NCBI GenBank assembly: GCA_000310025.1 | Contig: FN648564.1 | Span: 611,083 to 675,082 of the forward strand | Direction: 5' to 3' | Source: Ectocarpus siliculosus | Lineage: Eukaryota > Sar > Phaeophyceae > Ectocarpales > Ectocarpaceae | Length of the DNA: 64,000 nucleotides | Shown here: positions 33,000 through 46,900 of the stretch, piece after piece | Layout of the letters: the number at the start of each line of letters is the position of its first letter | Numbering within the stretch: position 1 is the first letter of the stretch | Notes under the pieces: generated by a model | The model's database searches: none | Told to the model about the DNA's origin: nothing | What the model saw: only the letters and a program-made list of their open reading frames with translations | Translations under genes and position numbers: made by a program

Positions 33000-34730
33000 A
33001 AGCCACGATAACTATCTCAGTCCATCAGAATCGGATATCACGCTGTGGACATCGACTGCTACCACTGTTGGCTACTGTATCGTCGTGGAATCATGCATGA
33101 CATCGATCGCATCGAGTAATTTCCTGCAAAACAGTGACTGCCATGCGGCAGGACGTCAACACCTCTCTTCACCCGGGCATCAGATTCGACCCATTTCTGT
33201 AGTCGTTGTTGTTGTATTCACAATCTGATATCAGCAGCTAAATAGTGTGAAAAGAAAGCATACTAACCTTACCTGAGCGCCTGCCATTCTGGCTCATTTG
33301 ACTTGATTTCAAAGGGTCGTGGAGGTAGACTGCATGATATGTATGTGTACGGCAGCCCCTACTGCCACCCTGTACAAGAATCAACGGCTTATGTTTTTCC
33401 CGATGCCTCCCGACTCTTTCCGACTGGTCTTGTGTGTCTCGTGTGAATTGTTGGTGCTCTTAAGTTTGTTCAAAATCAGTCAAAACCAGCCCGTATTGAT
33501 ATTTCGCGCTGGACTCAGTGTTGATGTTGCCGCCAAAACGCCCGAAGATCAGCTGCTGCTGAGGTAGATATGTATATACGGGCCGTGCTGACATCCAACA
33601 ACAACGTGCGTTTCATGCACCAAACATGAGTTGTGCAGCAACTACTCCATGGTCTCACGCAATATCAACATCGCCACCCACAACCACAACAACAACAACA
33701 ACAACAACAACAATAAGCGGGTCGAACAAGCTTCCCCACACACCGAGACGGAATGGACTCGGCAAGCCACGACGGGTGCACCGGGCATGCTCAGATGCTC
33801 AGTCTCGAACGTTTTCCTCGTCCGGGCAAGGCTCGCTACAAGGTCAAGACAAAACTCACAACTGCATGAGCGAGATCGTGCTAGCGTTCAGGAAAAACAA
33901 ATACAAAAAAAAATGCCGTCCGGGGTCGGTGTACCCCAAACCTCACGGAGCGGAAAACATCGAGTGTTAAGCGAGCGTTTGGCGTTAACCCACATTCACA
34001 AACAGCAAGCGAAACGGTATGCAACAAATACTTGATACGAAAAGATATAAATTCCAACAAGTACACCGATTTCTGCGTGGAACAGTGAACAAAATGCGAG
34101 CGAGTGCACAAGTACAGCAAAGAGCTCGCAGGAGGCGGCAAAAGAAGCGCTTCATGACCACGGCACGGGGACGAAGGTACACAGCAGCGTATCATTGCCC
34201 TCGTCTATAGCAGACACCAAGATAAAAAAAGGCAGCCAACACCACCGATGCCGCACCCGGGGGCGAAATCTTCAACAAACACGGGCTATGCCTACAGCAA
34301 CGACAGTGATAGCTCCAACAAAGTGGCAGCAAAGACAATCGTTCGAATGTACAACAAACCGTCCTGATCTGATCCCGCGAGCCGTACTCCGTGCACGCCC
34401 CCGCCGCGGCATATGCTTCCGTCCACCCTGAGGCTCGCCGCGATACGATACGTTGTCGAGAATCGACAGGGGCCCTCTTCACTCACTCCGAGCGCCGCAG
34501 CAAAATATTATCTCGGCGTACAGGACACGCAAACCCCTCAAGGTTGAAAAAAGAAGTCAGGGATTTTCACATCATATTGTATCTTTTGTCGTATGTAACA
34601 AATAAATGCAGGTGGCTCTGTTTGCTCTAGAGCCGAAACCAACCCAACGATTTCGACAACCAACGCAACACACTGAAGAAAGACAAAAACAAACAGCGTG
34701 CTGTAGGCACTCACAGCCCCCCCAACAACA
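33000..34730. other. Intergenic upstream block of gene B, duplicated upstream of gene C
   Basis: Matches 61780-63520 with substitutions and small indels. No convincing gene; an AAC microsatellite lies at 33682-33714. It ends at the stop codon of the possible fourth gene. Confidence 0.55.
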
Positions 34731-34738
34731 GGACCGAA

Positions 34739-36801
34739 TCAGTCCATCCATCTTGAGTCATGCCGGCTATAGATCGCCGCCATGCGCACGTTCGTGTGCG
34801 TCCCGGACTCGACAGGCAAGCCTTCCCAAAAGTCTTCCAGCAGAAGCTCGGCGATGTTCTTTGTCTTGGGACGGACAGGCTCCGTGAATAGGAACAGCAC
34901 CAACGCCGCCAAACGTATACCTGGGGGGGGGGGGGGGGGGGCGCGTTATGGTCAGGGTCTTGCTAGCCACATCCGATTCGAACGGTTGGGTAGACGTTGC
35001 TGCTGGAGTGATACATGGCACCAGTCTTTCAAATATCTCCTCACGTACCAAGCCGCACAACGGCAACGTCAGGCAACTGTCCAAACAGGTAGAGTGAGTT
35101 TGGGATTTCGGGAATGGAAATGATGGAGGCGAGGAAGGAAATGAAAAAACGGACCACCACAATCGCGCCGAAACGCGAAAAACAACAAACAAATGATACC
35201 AACAACAGGAGTTGTCTACATAGAATACCGTGGCCATGATCATCGAGCTTGGCTTTACAGTATTTCGTTGTCTGTCTTCCTGTATGCAGAAGAATATTAC
35301 TTTCTGCTCCGCTTCAGCAAATAATAGATAGTACTCCAACATCAGAATGAAGCGCACGTACCTCGCTGATACGATCGCGAGCCGCCGCCCCGTGCAGTGG
35401 CCATCCTCGAAGACGCCGCCGAGCGTTGAACTCCCGGCGCCGTACCACCGGCGGTTGCGGCGGCGAACGGCAAGGGCTTAGGCCGCTGCCGTCTTGAGCC
35501 CGGCACGGGGGACGTGGACCTCGATCGCCGGCTGCCGTCGCCTTCGGCGGCCAATCTCCCGCTCGAGCTGCAACGAGGAACATTTACTGTCAAGGCACCG
35601 AGTTGTGGGGAGATTTCGAGCCGGGGTGTGCTATTAGCAGGGTGGTGGTGGTGGGGGGGGGTGTACTCATAGTCGTGCATGCCGTAGTCATTAGACCATT
35701 GACCTCGGGGGGGGGGGGGGGGTGTACTCATAGTCGTGCATGCCGTAGTCGTTTGACCATTGACCTCGCATCCCTACAAAGCCGGGACGGAGCACGCCGG
35801 GTTCTCACCGGACCAGGCTCTCACATCACCAAGCGCGAAGCGCCGTAAGGTATTTGGCGAGGTCATTTCAGAGGGAAGGGAGCGTTTATAATTATTGACG
35901 AAACAATTGACATCGGCGAGCGACGGATGGGCCAGCCAACCTCACGCATCGATGCATCCATGCATGCCCGGGTAAGACCCGGTGGTGACGAGGTTCAATA
36001 ATCGAACTCGGATTGGTCGAACGCCAAAAACAATATAGCCTTGGTCTGGGTTTCAGCAGAGCTCACTTTTGACATTGTTGAAGGGACACTTTCAAGATCA
36101 ATTATCAAAACAATTCTCTGATAGTAATCTCGTATTTTTCGATTTGGGATTTCCCGACATCGGTATCGAACATGGCCTAGGTTCCCCACATGTACGCGTA
36201 CAGCAGGCGATGGTGCCCGTTCCCGATCGAAGAATGGAAGGAAGAAGATGCTTGGATACGACGACGACGATCAAACCACAAACCAAAATCCTATTCCTCG
36301 CAGCATCGAGCCAAACATACACACACACACACACACATCGCACGCACTGTCCACATTTGGACGTATTCGTTTTTCATTCACACGGGAAAGCGAGGGAGAC
36401 GGGAGAGACAGAGAGGAATACACGATCATGATATATATACACAGAGGACAGACAGAGGGAAGGAAAGCTCACTGCTTCTCATCGAGACCGCCAGAGGGCG
36501 CGAGACGATCTAACCGCAGACGAAATCGGCCTTTCTTCGTTTTTTTTCTTCCTGGACTTCATACCACCAACAAGCCGAGCGGAAAGGAGGGTCTCGGAAA
36601 ACGCGTTCACTTAGCAGAGAGGTCGTAAACAAGATGAACGAAGTAAGGACAAACTCAGTCGTCAGCTCACCGTAGATGTACTCGACCTCGGTGAGCCGCG
36701 CCAGGGGTGTCGCGTAACGGACGAGGTCGTGGTAGGGTCACCAAGAGCAGCCCGGTCATCACCGACAGGCTCCGCACGGGGTTTTTCCGTTGCAGCAGAT
36801 C
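34739..36801 (-). CDS. Possible fourth gene, 3' part, three exons, product unknown
   Basis: Candidate exons 36801-36671 (131 nt), 35567-35362 (206 nt) and 34920-34739 (182 nt with TGA) have good borders (CCAG|GATC, TTGCAG|CTCG, CAG|GTAT; donors GTGAGC, GTACGT). They join to 519 nt, a whole number of codons. The exons start DLLQRKNPVRSLSVMTGLLL, continue with a Ser/Arg/Pro-rich stretch, and end with a hydrophobic LAALVLFLFTEPVRPKTKNI and DFWEGLPVESGTH. The first exon has a second plausible frame (YHDLVRYATPLARLTEVEYI), so a frameshift or another splice is possible. More 5' exons are expected but not identified. A copy of the last exon lies at 63523-63703. Confidence 0.35.
34922..34941. repeat. 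Poly-G tract
   Basis: About 20 G directly before (minus-strand view) the last exon of the possible fourth gene, giving a C-rich polypyrimidine tract at the acceptor. It is also present at 63704-63726. Confidence 0.8.
35640..35870. repeat. Poly-G-headed repeat, two tandem copies
   Basis: G tract, then GTACTCATAGTCGTGCATGC, CCGTAGTC, TTGACCATTGACCTCG. The second copy continues to CAAGCGCGAAGCGCCGTAAG. Same family as 22440-23105. It could be a SINE-like repeat, but no clear pol III boxes are seen. Confidence 0.6.
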
Positions 36802-36849
36802 CTGGTACGCACGCAAACACTTGATTAGAAACGGTTCGCGTTTTTCATT

Positions 36850-39800
36850 CCGCTACAAAACTGATGTCTTATTTTCTTTCGTCAGTCGGTTGGTGCAGTC
36901 GATGCTCAAAAAGAAAAAAAAACACAAACACAGCAGTACAGGAGGGAGGAACGGGGAGAGGGGTGTCAGAGGCAGCGCAGGCGTGGCGGGCATGGTCATT
37001 CGGACTTCCCGTGACCGCGCTCGTCCATCGTCCTCCCCCCCGCCCCCCGCCCCTGATTTCATCCCACCATGCATTCGTACGCACGGTAGGCGATGCGGCA
37101 CGTTGGCGAGAGCGTGTTTGTTTTGTGCTTCTAAAAGCAAAAATAGTGCGCCTCTATCCACAGATGAAAAGGCCAAGAAAAAATGGCAATGAGTCCAAAG
37201 TGTCAACCGGCATCTCGAGCACTGTTGTTGCAATTCTTCGTGCCTGGATCCTCTCTGCAGCCCGTTCGCCCCAGCGTTGCAGGCGGATTCCGTATTCATT
37301 TCCAGGCCAAGCAGCCAAGAAAGGAGCTAGCGGTCATGGACACCCGGACTTAGGGATCCATTCTCCCCTCAGGGACAAGGACGCGACCCAACCTCGACAC
37401 ACCCTGCCTATTTCTCTCATTCCTACCTAGGTCATGCACTCCATGAAGCCTCAGGCAATGCCGTGTGTAGCAGCTTCGGGGGTAGAGCCGGTGTTGACTC
37501 AGCCCCCCATCGCGAGCTACAACAGACGGCTGAGCTGCGAGCCAGCCACAAGCGCATCTCCAACCGTGATACGCGTATGTCACGAGGAGGGGGGGTGAAT
37601 ATCCTAGAACGAACGCTCCGTATGCCTAAACCACAACACGAAACCGATCATATTCATCATGGAGGACTTTCTCTTTCATGCCTATCCACATGGCCGGTCT
37701 ATGCAAAATATGTAGTTTCTGGGTTCCGAAAGCTGACCGGTGCTCTGCACAATAACGCTGCCGCGTCTTGATCCTCTTTGTCAGCGTGGCATCAACGGTC
37801 CTACCTCCTTTGCCGATGGGGTTCACACAAGCAAGTGCACAATCATACCAGCGCCAAGAACGGTCGTTAGCGCCAGCGCTACCACACCACACCACATCAT
37901 CCCATGGCCAACACACCGGAACAGAAACCATAACGCAGGCGCCACCGATGCGCGAAAGAAAGTAGACAGCCCAAGGGAAAAACCGTGCTCCAGGGAGAAC
38001 CCGGATTTCAGCCCATGGACATGTTCAAGTGTGGGGCGTGGACGACTTGCACTGCTGCAGAAAAAAAAAAAAAAGTCAGGCATTTTCGCGTATGTATTTC
38101 GAAATCGTGTTGCGCTTCCTCGAGCCGCCGTCTACGTCGTAGTGTCGATGTGCTCTCGTGTGAGACCCACTCTTTCCAACAATTGAAGCGGCCAGTACCC
38201 CCAACAAACGGTTGCCCTCTCCCCGAACTGCCTGTTTTTCGCAGGAGAAGGCATGCGACACAGGCGCCGCCTGAGAAAGAGCCGGATGTCACCTGCCATG
38301 CAGTAGACTACAGTATACGCCTCCGCGGGCGGCCTCGCTGCCCCGCCCTCCTCGCTTCTTCAGCCTGCATCCCACTCAACCCGCCAGGTGCGTCAACCCT
38401 TTCGTAGCCGAGGTTTCACCGAACCTACGCCCTACGACCATCCAGAGTTCTGGAGCATCATTCCAGTTCCATGCCATTTCTGTGAAACGACCGGGCGACA
38501 GACCGCCGTGGCTGATTGTCATGACGCCTGGACTGTCGAAAAGCTGCACGCCTGCTGGTGGAAAAAAGGGGACAGAAACCCTGCATCCCCGCGGCGTCAC
38601 TTTTTACTTTTTACTTTTTCCGACACGAAAAGCAAAAGTTCCATTTTTCCGAAGGTCTGGATGTAAATGGCTGAAGAAAAAGTAGAGGGAGAGAGGCGGC
38701 ACATTAGGACGGTTGCCATCAGATTGGCATTGATAGAAGAGGGTGCACATTGGGGGGTACCCATAACGCGGGAGCAGCCACAACTTGTAGATTTGTTTCT
38801 CCGCGTCTTCTGGTGTGCTACTGTAAGTATAGTACAGCAGTGTAGCGCCCGTCGTTCAGAACCTCCAGGGGGTACAGCTGTGTACAGCAGGTTGGGCCGC
38901 TGCAAAAAGCTTTACGTAGTGTTGTAGGAGTCCTTGCCAGGGCTCGATGATTCGGTTCTCAACTTCTTAATTTCTTGAACGAAGCTGGGCAGGAAGTTCT
39001 AGACTATACATGTAGTGCAGGAACTACTGGTGTAGTCTACGGCAGTCACTCAGCAGTACCTCCGGCTTCTCCGTACCTGACAGTACTTCGGTTGACAGGA
39101 CGGACAACGCCAACAGATACGTTTCCAGACTTGAGTCCAACTGTCAATAGAAATACAACAGACGTGGGAACAGGGTGCAGAGGGTGTGCTGGATGCCTGA
39201 CGGAGGCGTCCAACGTTACCACACACAATGCTACTACAATACACCCAGCTGAATGCTGTGACCAACTTCACAAGTTACAAATCACCGAACAGAGATAATT
39301 GAAACCCTGCATAGTCTATATATGTGACAGCGGAGCCCCCGATGACCGCTGGCTTCAGGTTGGCATGCTGTGGGCAGGATGAATGACTCAGTACGGGGAT
39401 GGCAACGCAGAAGGGGGTTATGTTCGTTGGATAGCTTCTACAACAGTGTGTGCCGAACGTGCGGTAACCAACAGACACACGGCACATTGCCACGGCAAGA
39501 CGGCAGGCACAACGTCATAGCTGTGTGTTCAGCGTTGACCAATGTTGTTGAATCTCTTTCTAACATATGATTCTCTCGCCTCGTTTCTCTTGGCCTCTCA
39601 CGTATTCAAGAATGAAAGGAAGGTGGACTCACCGCAGGACAGAGTCAATGGGGTGGCTCCTCCTCGTACCACCGGCCTTCATTTCCTCATCGCCCCTACC
39701 AACAGCCCTCTCCTCTATCACCGACACCAGACGCGGAGAGGGGGATACGCGGACAGCTCTATGAGGCAGGGACCCTTGTTCAGATTACTGCTCGTGTGGT

Positions 39801-42420
39801 GCGACCCGTGCGGCCGAGATTCGGAGCAGGCTCGAAGAGCGAAGTCAAGCTCGTTTCCGCTTGGTACATACATGTCATCCTCGACGATGTAGATATCGTG
39901 TTTACAGTCATTTACTCAATGGTATCGTGAACTCTTCTACCACAATATATGTCCTTTATTCTCCTCTTCACCACAATCCACGTAAAGCTGTGCGTGAGCA
40001 AGAGCAGTGCTGTAGTCCTTGGTTGAACTTTCCTTGCATGCACACCATGCAGCCGGAGTCGCCAGGCCCAAGTGCAACCCGCAAAATTGCACAGTGAATA
40101 CAAGAGCATGACTCGGGAAAACTCCTTGAATTGTGCATGACGTCGTAAGACGACATCTGAAACGACATACATCAACTTCTTCAAAGCAACAAACCATCAC
40201 ATTACCTCCTCCAAATAATAAAAATTGCGCGTTTGCCCACATCGCCGGCAGGCGGACGAGTGAGCCCGACCTCGAATGGAAGACATTCACTTTTCATGTA
40301 TGAACCGTATAGCGACATTGTGTGAGGACATATGCGTATGTGACCCTGATAGACAGCCTCTCGACGGTCACTTGCCAACAAGAAATGAATGAATGAATCA
40401 TATATAGCTCGCTGTGTTTCACTGTCTATTCAAACCAAAGACGGGAAAGGACGTAGAATAGGGCGCGTGTTGAACTGTAGTTCTTTTGTGTGTACCAGTC
40501 GGGTTCTGTAACAAGTGACATTTACCTGCCCACTTATCTATGCAAACGACCAACGTAGATAGAAGGGGAGACGACAGTCAGAATGAAAGCAGGTCGACAG
40601 CTGGTACAAAAGAGGTGAACAATTCCCGAAACGAGTTCACAGCGAACCATATCAGACGCGAGACATATTCCGGCTCGAATTTCTCGGCAAAGGGAATGAA
40701 CCTGTCATGCTCTGGCCTATTTCAGCGGGCTAGACTGGTCTACGCAACTGATTCACTGGAAATGAGCTCATCTTGAGTGAAACGAGTGCCGAAACTGTGA
40801 ATCCATACAACGGGAAAACGGGGGGCATGTCCGGTTTCGCTTTCATCGGCTAGTACCTTCTAGGCACGTCTTTGTGGTCCAGATGGAGTGAGAAGTGATG
40901 GTCGCAAGCGCTCGCGACAAGCGGTACATGGTTTTGGTAGCCAAAATATATTTATGATGTAGCATGAAAGTGCCCGAGATCACGCGTACCCCGGCCTAGT
41001 ACAGCAGCGCGATAGAGCTCCCGTTGTTATTAGGCGTCTCTCAGCCAAACCCGGTAACCGAGCACACATTGTTATTCGAGTACTCTTAGCGCATGAAAAA
41101 TGGTGGGATGAACGATGATAATGAGGTTGACTTGTATTGCGTGGCAAGTTGTTGTCAAGCCTTTCTCGCACCGGCATGCATTGATCGTCACGAAGCAACC
41201 ACCGTATGAATCAGCGACGACGAATTCCCACACACCAGCGTCGGTATTCTCGATGTGGACTACTGTAGTTCGTTTGGAAGCCGTAGTGCAATAAACGCAA
41301 AATACAACACATTCCGTGTGTGGTGTCCACCTGCAGGCACGTCGCGTGTTGGTTTGTGAACGGATGGATGCTGCGCATGGTTGAGTGCCTGCCGCAGGGA
41401 GTGAAAACCACTGTCTGCCGGCTCGGGTGTCTGAATCGATCCAATGATGTTGTCCAAAATGCCCGGGATGCTGTCCTGGCGGGGCATGTAACTCGGGGTG
41501 GGTTCGTTATGCTTCAAAAGGAAAGTCGTCACACTCCGCTGCATCATACCGCACTATTCGCAAGGAACAATCGTACCGTTTGCCATCTAGCAAGAAAACA
41601 GAACACAACAACGAGCTGGAACATCGTCATGAAACACCTTCCCCCAAGGTGCCATGACATCACGGGACTACACTCTTGGCAAGCACAACCCACCGTGTGA
41701 CCTACTGTCTACCAAACCCTTACCGCTACAGCCATTCCTGCATGGCAACATATGCTTGACGGTCAAGCCATTGTGCGCAGAAGCATACCTCCCAGGAAAG
41801 GGGGAGAGGGAAAGGAAACAAAACCCTACTATCGTTGGTGCACTCAAGAGCACAAACCCGAGTGACTGCACTATCCATCTAGTTGCTGAAAAGGACGAAG
41901 CTCAGCACCACACTACATGTTGCGAGCGAATATTGGGATTATCCCCAACAAAACAAACCGCGATCTCCCAGGAGTGAAATCGCTTCCATTCCGCGGCCAT
42001 GGCAACAACGCGCAAGCGCCAATCAACGCTCGAATAGCAAACCAGGAAAAAAAACTCCTAGACTCACAGCAAGGCACAATACACACCGATCATCAGAGCG
42101 TTACCTGCACCATGACTTCACCAGGGCCCCCAACGCCCACGTAGGGCAGACGGGTCATAGACGGGATACACAGTAGTCTATGCTAACAGCTAAAAGCAAA
42201 CAATCCTCGAACCACAGCAGTCACGACCGTTGCTCGATCGCTGTGTACATGTGTTCACAGGAGGACTACAGCAAGAAAACGGTAAAGAAATTTCAACTGC
42301 TACCCACGGTTTCCTCTTTCCACCGGTATGGCGGCACACATACACCGATTCTGTATCTCTGCACAATGAGACCAAGGGAAAATAATTGAAGGACGGCGCG
42401 TACAAAAGGAACGATAGCGG
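36850..42420. other. Region between the possible fourth gene and gene C, no convincing gene
   Basis: Only short overlapping open frames on both strands, none with recognisable motifs. A CA microsatellite lies at 36319-36336 just before it. The segment 41640-42160 matches the 3' flank of gene B. Confidence 0.5.
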
Positions 42421-42427
42421 GCTATTT

Positions 42428-42745
42428 TCACTTCACGTACCACCCCCACACGAACACCCCTTCTAGTCGGACCTGAAACCCGTTTTCCACCACGTGGAGC
42501 GAGTATAAGGTGGACCGGACGGCGCCCTTGTTGTCGTCTCTGTTGTCGTCGTCTCTGGCGTTGTTTTCTCTGGTGTTGCTGTCGTTGTCAATGTCGTTCT
42601 TATCGCGCTTCCCTCGGCGGCCGAGACGTCGGAAGATTCCCTTCACCTTCTTCGCCGGCCTGGAATTGCCGAGCTTCTTCACCCACCCGACCTTGCGGTT
42701 CGGGTTTCGCTTTTGGACCACGACTCGGTCCCCGACGGCCACCAG
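42428..42745 (-). CDS. Gene C tail exon T3 with stop
   Basis: 318 nt including the stop. It starts LVAVGDRVVVQKRNPNRKVG, has a basic and Asp/Asn-rich middle, then YSLHVVENGFQVRLEG and FVWGWYVK before TGA. A GTACGT lies at the final codons and could instead be a donor to an unseen exon. Confidence 0.72.
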   Translation of the reverse strand: MVAVGDRVVVQKRNPNRKVGWVKKLGNSRPAKKVKGIFRRLGRRGKRDKNDIDNDSNTRENNARDDDNRDDNKGAVRSTLYSLHVVENGFQVRLEGVFVWGWYVK

Positions 42746-43870
42746 CTGGGGAAGTAACGATGCAGCGGAGCAAAGACGGTCGGGTTGGGTACACATACAC
42801 GGACTCGGCAAGAGGGTAGGGTGGTTACTGGCGATGGAAATAAGTTTGGATCGGTCAATAACCAGAATCAAACACACACTTTCAGGACAGCGGTGAGCTT
42901 GGGCACTACGTAGACTCCACCATCGTCCAAGAACCGCGCTCGTGGGAACCTCAGCTAGAATAAGGAAGGCCGCACGAAATGAATCAAGACGACTCGCGGC
43001 TAGTACTTACAGTAGAGGGTCCAGGCTACACGAACACATACTTACATTGTTTTTCCCACCGACGGACGACTTAGACCCCGATATGGGCTCCCTCATCTCA
43101 CTCATTGCACCTTCCAACAACCTTGTTCGATGTCTTCTGTCTTCTGTCTATTCTGCTAAGTGAGTGCGTGCATGCAACTCACCACGTCTCCCATGTCGGT
43201 GACCTTGAGGACGACGTCGTCCCCCCAGTACCCCTCCGGTGTGCTGGAGATGGCCGTCGGCATGTTCACCGATCCCTCGCGGCTGCTGCTGCTGCTCTCG
43301 TCGCCACCGGTGTTGCTGCTGCTCTTGTCGCCGCCGCTGGTGCTGGAGGCGGAGATGTCTCGGTCGGCGGGGTCGTTTATGTTTCCGTCCTGCTTCTCGC
43401 CGGTCGGTGGAACGCAGGAGTACCCTGCTGTCGAAAGGCAAGTTTGTCGGGAACGGTCTAGTATTGAAAATGTCATTGTGGAAAACAAAAACATAACTCG
43501 AATCGTGGGTGATGGTTTCTTTGTCACGAATGCCTCCCCTCTCCCCCCGAAAGGACCTCCCTACCCCCCTCCATTGAAGAAAAGACCAATACAACAGGCA
43601 GTTGTCAATCCATCCAACCACTCCCCCGCTCTCACGCTCCCCCCCAAAAAAAGAAATCGAAGTTTCTGGGGATGGAGGGTTTGGTACAGATTCATTCAAC
43701 ACACGGAATGTATTTAAGGGCCGACGCACCTTCAGCCGTGCTCTCGTCGTCTCTCCCCCGGAGGTCACCACCGTCGCCGTCCCCCTGGCCTTGAGCCGCT
43801 GCCGGCGAGTCTGGCCGCAGCGGCGGCGACCTCTCCTTCTCCGCCTCCTCCTTCGCCTTACCCAAGTCCG

Positions 43871-43907
<37 letters not shown>

Positions 43908-46900
43908 CTTCTTCTTGCGAGTGAGCCTGTCGTCGTGGGAGCGCATGGCCTGCACCACGTCGGGTGAGGCAAGAACCTTCAGGTCCAAGCCTCGGTCCTC
44001 GCCGTTGTAGTCCGGGCTAAGGCCGGCCAAGATGTCCACCGAACTCTGAGGAGCTCGAGAGCTCCAGCTGTTGAACGCCTCCATCACTTCTCGGCGCAAT
44101 CCCTGGTAACGTGCGATGTTCGCGAGCACGAGGCTTCCATCGGAACCCACGGTCATCACATGCCGGCCGTTGAGGCTTGTCATTCTTGACGGGAACCGCA
44201 GCTCCTCGCCCGCCTTAACATCAACGAGTGAGAACGAGTGAGAACGAGTGAGGGAGAAGATCAGACAATCCGAGTGTATGTGTCAAGGCGACAGACACAA
44301 CAGCCCAACGTGGACGGTAGCATGCAGTTACCATTTCGGCTGACGAGAGACCGGAAAAACGCGCCAACATCAACGGAAAGTCCATTCAATAGGGCGCAAT
44401 CCTCAAGATATTTCTCAAGAATCTGGGACAGCAGGAATTCTAGACCACCCTGGTGCTTATCACAAAACGGTCGCGCTATCAAAAAGGCCAGAAAAAAAAA
44501 CAGGTAAAACAGGCGGAGAGGGGAGGGACGCACAACAAAAACACAACAATCAAGGATAAACAAAGACTTGAATGCCGAGAACAATATAAACAAGTGTTTG
44601 AGACAGAAACAGCCCTTGCTCATGTTCCCGCCACCGCAGCAGTACACTTCTGGCACGAAAGTATAGGTCGATCGATAGCTGTAGCTTCAAACAGCCCCCC
44701 ACCCTGGAATACTACCTTGCTCCTTTCCCAAAGTGGCAACCTCGTCGAAACCCATACAAGATAAACTGATCGCAACCTCCCTCATGTTAATGGGGAGGTT
44801 GCGGTAGTAAGCTGAACCCCCAACGACGAAAAAGGTCCTGTAAACGGCAAGGATGCAAGAATGCGATTCTGTCACTCTCGGTTTCATTTTGGGCCCCTGG
44901 GGAACGACAACTCCAACTCCGGCATTAGTGTTGTGTTCTTGGGTCAAGCTCAGAAAGTCCTACAGCCCCGAAAGCCATTCTCAGCACCTAACGCGTCATT
45001 GGTTGGCATACCATGAGATACGTCGGCGTCAGTTTCAGCCGCTCCTCGAAGGTGTGCTTGGCATATCGCTCCGGGGAGAAGGGCGACAGATCATCCCCAT
45101 AGGGTGGGGAACCAGCAGCTTCGGAAGCGCCCTGGTCGCCATCCTCCTGCTGCCGGTGCTGCCGGTGCTGCTGGTGCTGCTGGAGCTGCTGCAGCCGCTG
45201 CTGGTACTGTTGTTCGAGCCACAGCCGGCGAATACGTTGGATCTGGATCCACACGAGATCCCTCGCAACGGGCGTCTTGGCGACCTTCATGCTGGAGGCC
45301 GTGTAGCGGACCTCGCCCCCAAAGTAGACCTCGCCACCCTTCCTGACGTTCACCAGCGAGTGGGCATCCTTCTGTGGCGGTGGTTTGGTTCGTGGGAGAG
45401 ACGAAGACAGGGCGGGGGAAGAGAAAAACAGACACAGAGAGAGAGGGAGGGGGAGGGAGGCAAGAAGGATTAGCAACGGGGTTCTGTTTTGTTTGGCCAC
45501 GGGTGGCTCTAATTCGCTTTACCTGTACAATAGGTTTTGTGCAGATGGGGAAAATCTTGGCCGAATCGAACGCACTTCGACGACATCTGGATTGCCACCT
45601 TGCAATTTCGAAGAATGATTAGCTGCAGAGAATTGTTGCCGGCTTTGCCTTGCCCCGAAAACAAAAACAAAAACAGTGTCACGAGCGACGATCGTTCTCC
45701 GCACAAGAAAAAAAAGTTTGTCGTCGAACAAAAAGTGTTACGCTGCCAGTGAAAATAAAGTCGGCTGTTGTCGTTGTTGGCGTTGTTGATCACGATGAAG
45801 GCTTGAAAGAGAGCTGACGTTTCGTGCAAAGGAAGAATGATAGCATAGAGACAGCCTCCGTGTCTTTAAAGCAGGTTTTCAAGATAGGCGGGGGCGTTCG
45901 GGAGGAGGGGTTTATCTGGCAAAGGATCCGTGTGGCATCAATGCAAGCGAGGGGTGACTTGCGCCTTCCCTAGGCTTGGCTGCGGGACAAAATGCAAAGA
46001 ACATCAACCAGCGACATGCACGGGTATCAGAAATAGTGTCGGCGTCGTGGCTGCCTGCTGAACCGAGTGCCGAAGGGACAGCATGAACGGTGGGGGGGTA
46101 CGAGACTATAGCTAGCGCGGCCTGTTGACTCCATTGATCCCGCTACGCGCTCGGGTGTAATTAGGAAAGTAACGACCATGCCGTAGCCACAACGGCAACG
46201 ACAACAACAGAATCATCTCCCACCTTCATCCCGTTCTCCGACAACGGGACCCACGCAGTGGGATGCAGGCCCACATACCCTTCTGGCTCGATAGTGAAGA
46301 TCTCGCTCGAGTCTCCCTGCACCGCGGTGACAACAACAACAACAACAACAACAACAACAGAGCCAAAAACAAGAAAGTAGAGGCGTCGCATCATCTGTGA
46401 TGTCACAATAACAACATCGGCATCGCCATGGTTGCCACCATCGCCGCCGCCAGTAAGAAAACCACCTGTAGCAGCAACATCATCAACACTATGTTCATCT
46501 AGGCGCTCGCTCGAGTGACAGCCAAGAGTTGCGACCACTGTCCAGGAAACCGCGATTGCTTTGGCAGTGTTTCTTGCCGCCCCAAGACCATGTCTGTTTG
46601 CGCGACGTTTGGAGCCGCTCCCGCGCTTCCGTTATTTCGAGGTCGAGAGAAAGTCGCTGCCACCCCACTACCTCTCCCTGCTCCCAAGTTATGTTCGTCT
46701 TGGTCACACACCGCAGCCCAACCGACACAGACAGACAAGGCGCAGACATACACGCGTACCTCGAGGTTCTCGGCGAGCATGGTCGAGAAGGCAAACCTCA
46801 GCGTGGCCTTCTCGTGCACGTGAAAGTGCACGCCCTTGAAGTGGAGCGGGTTCCGGTTGGACACGATGACAGCTTTGTCGGTAACTTCGATCGTCTGCGT

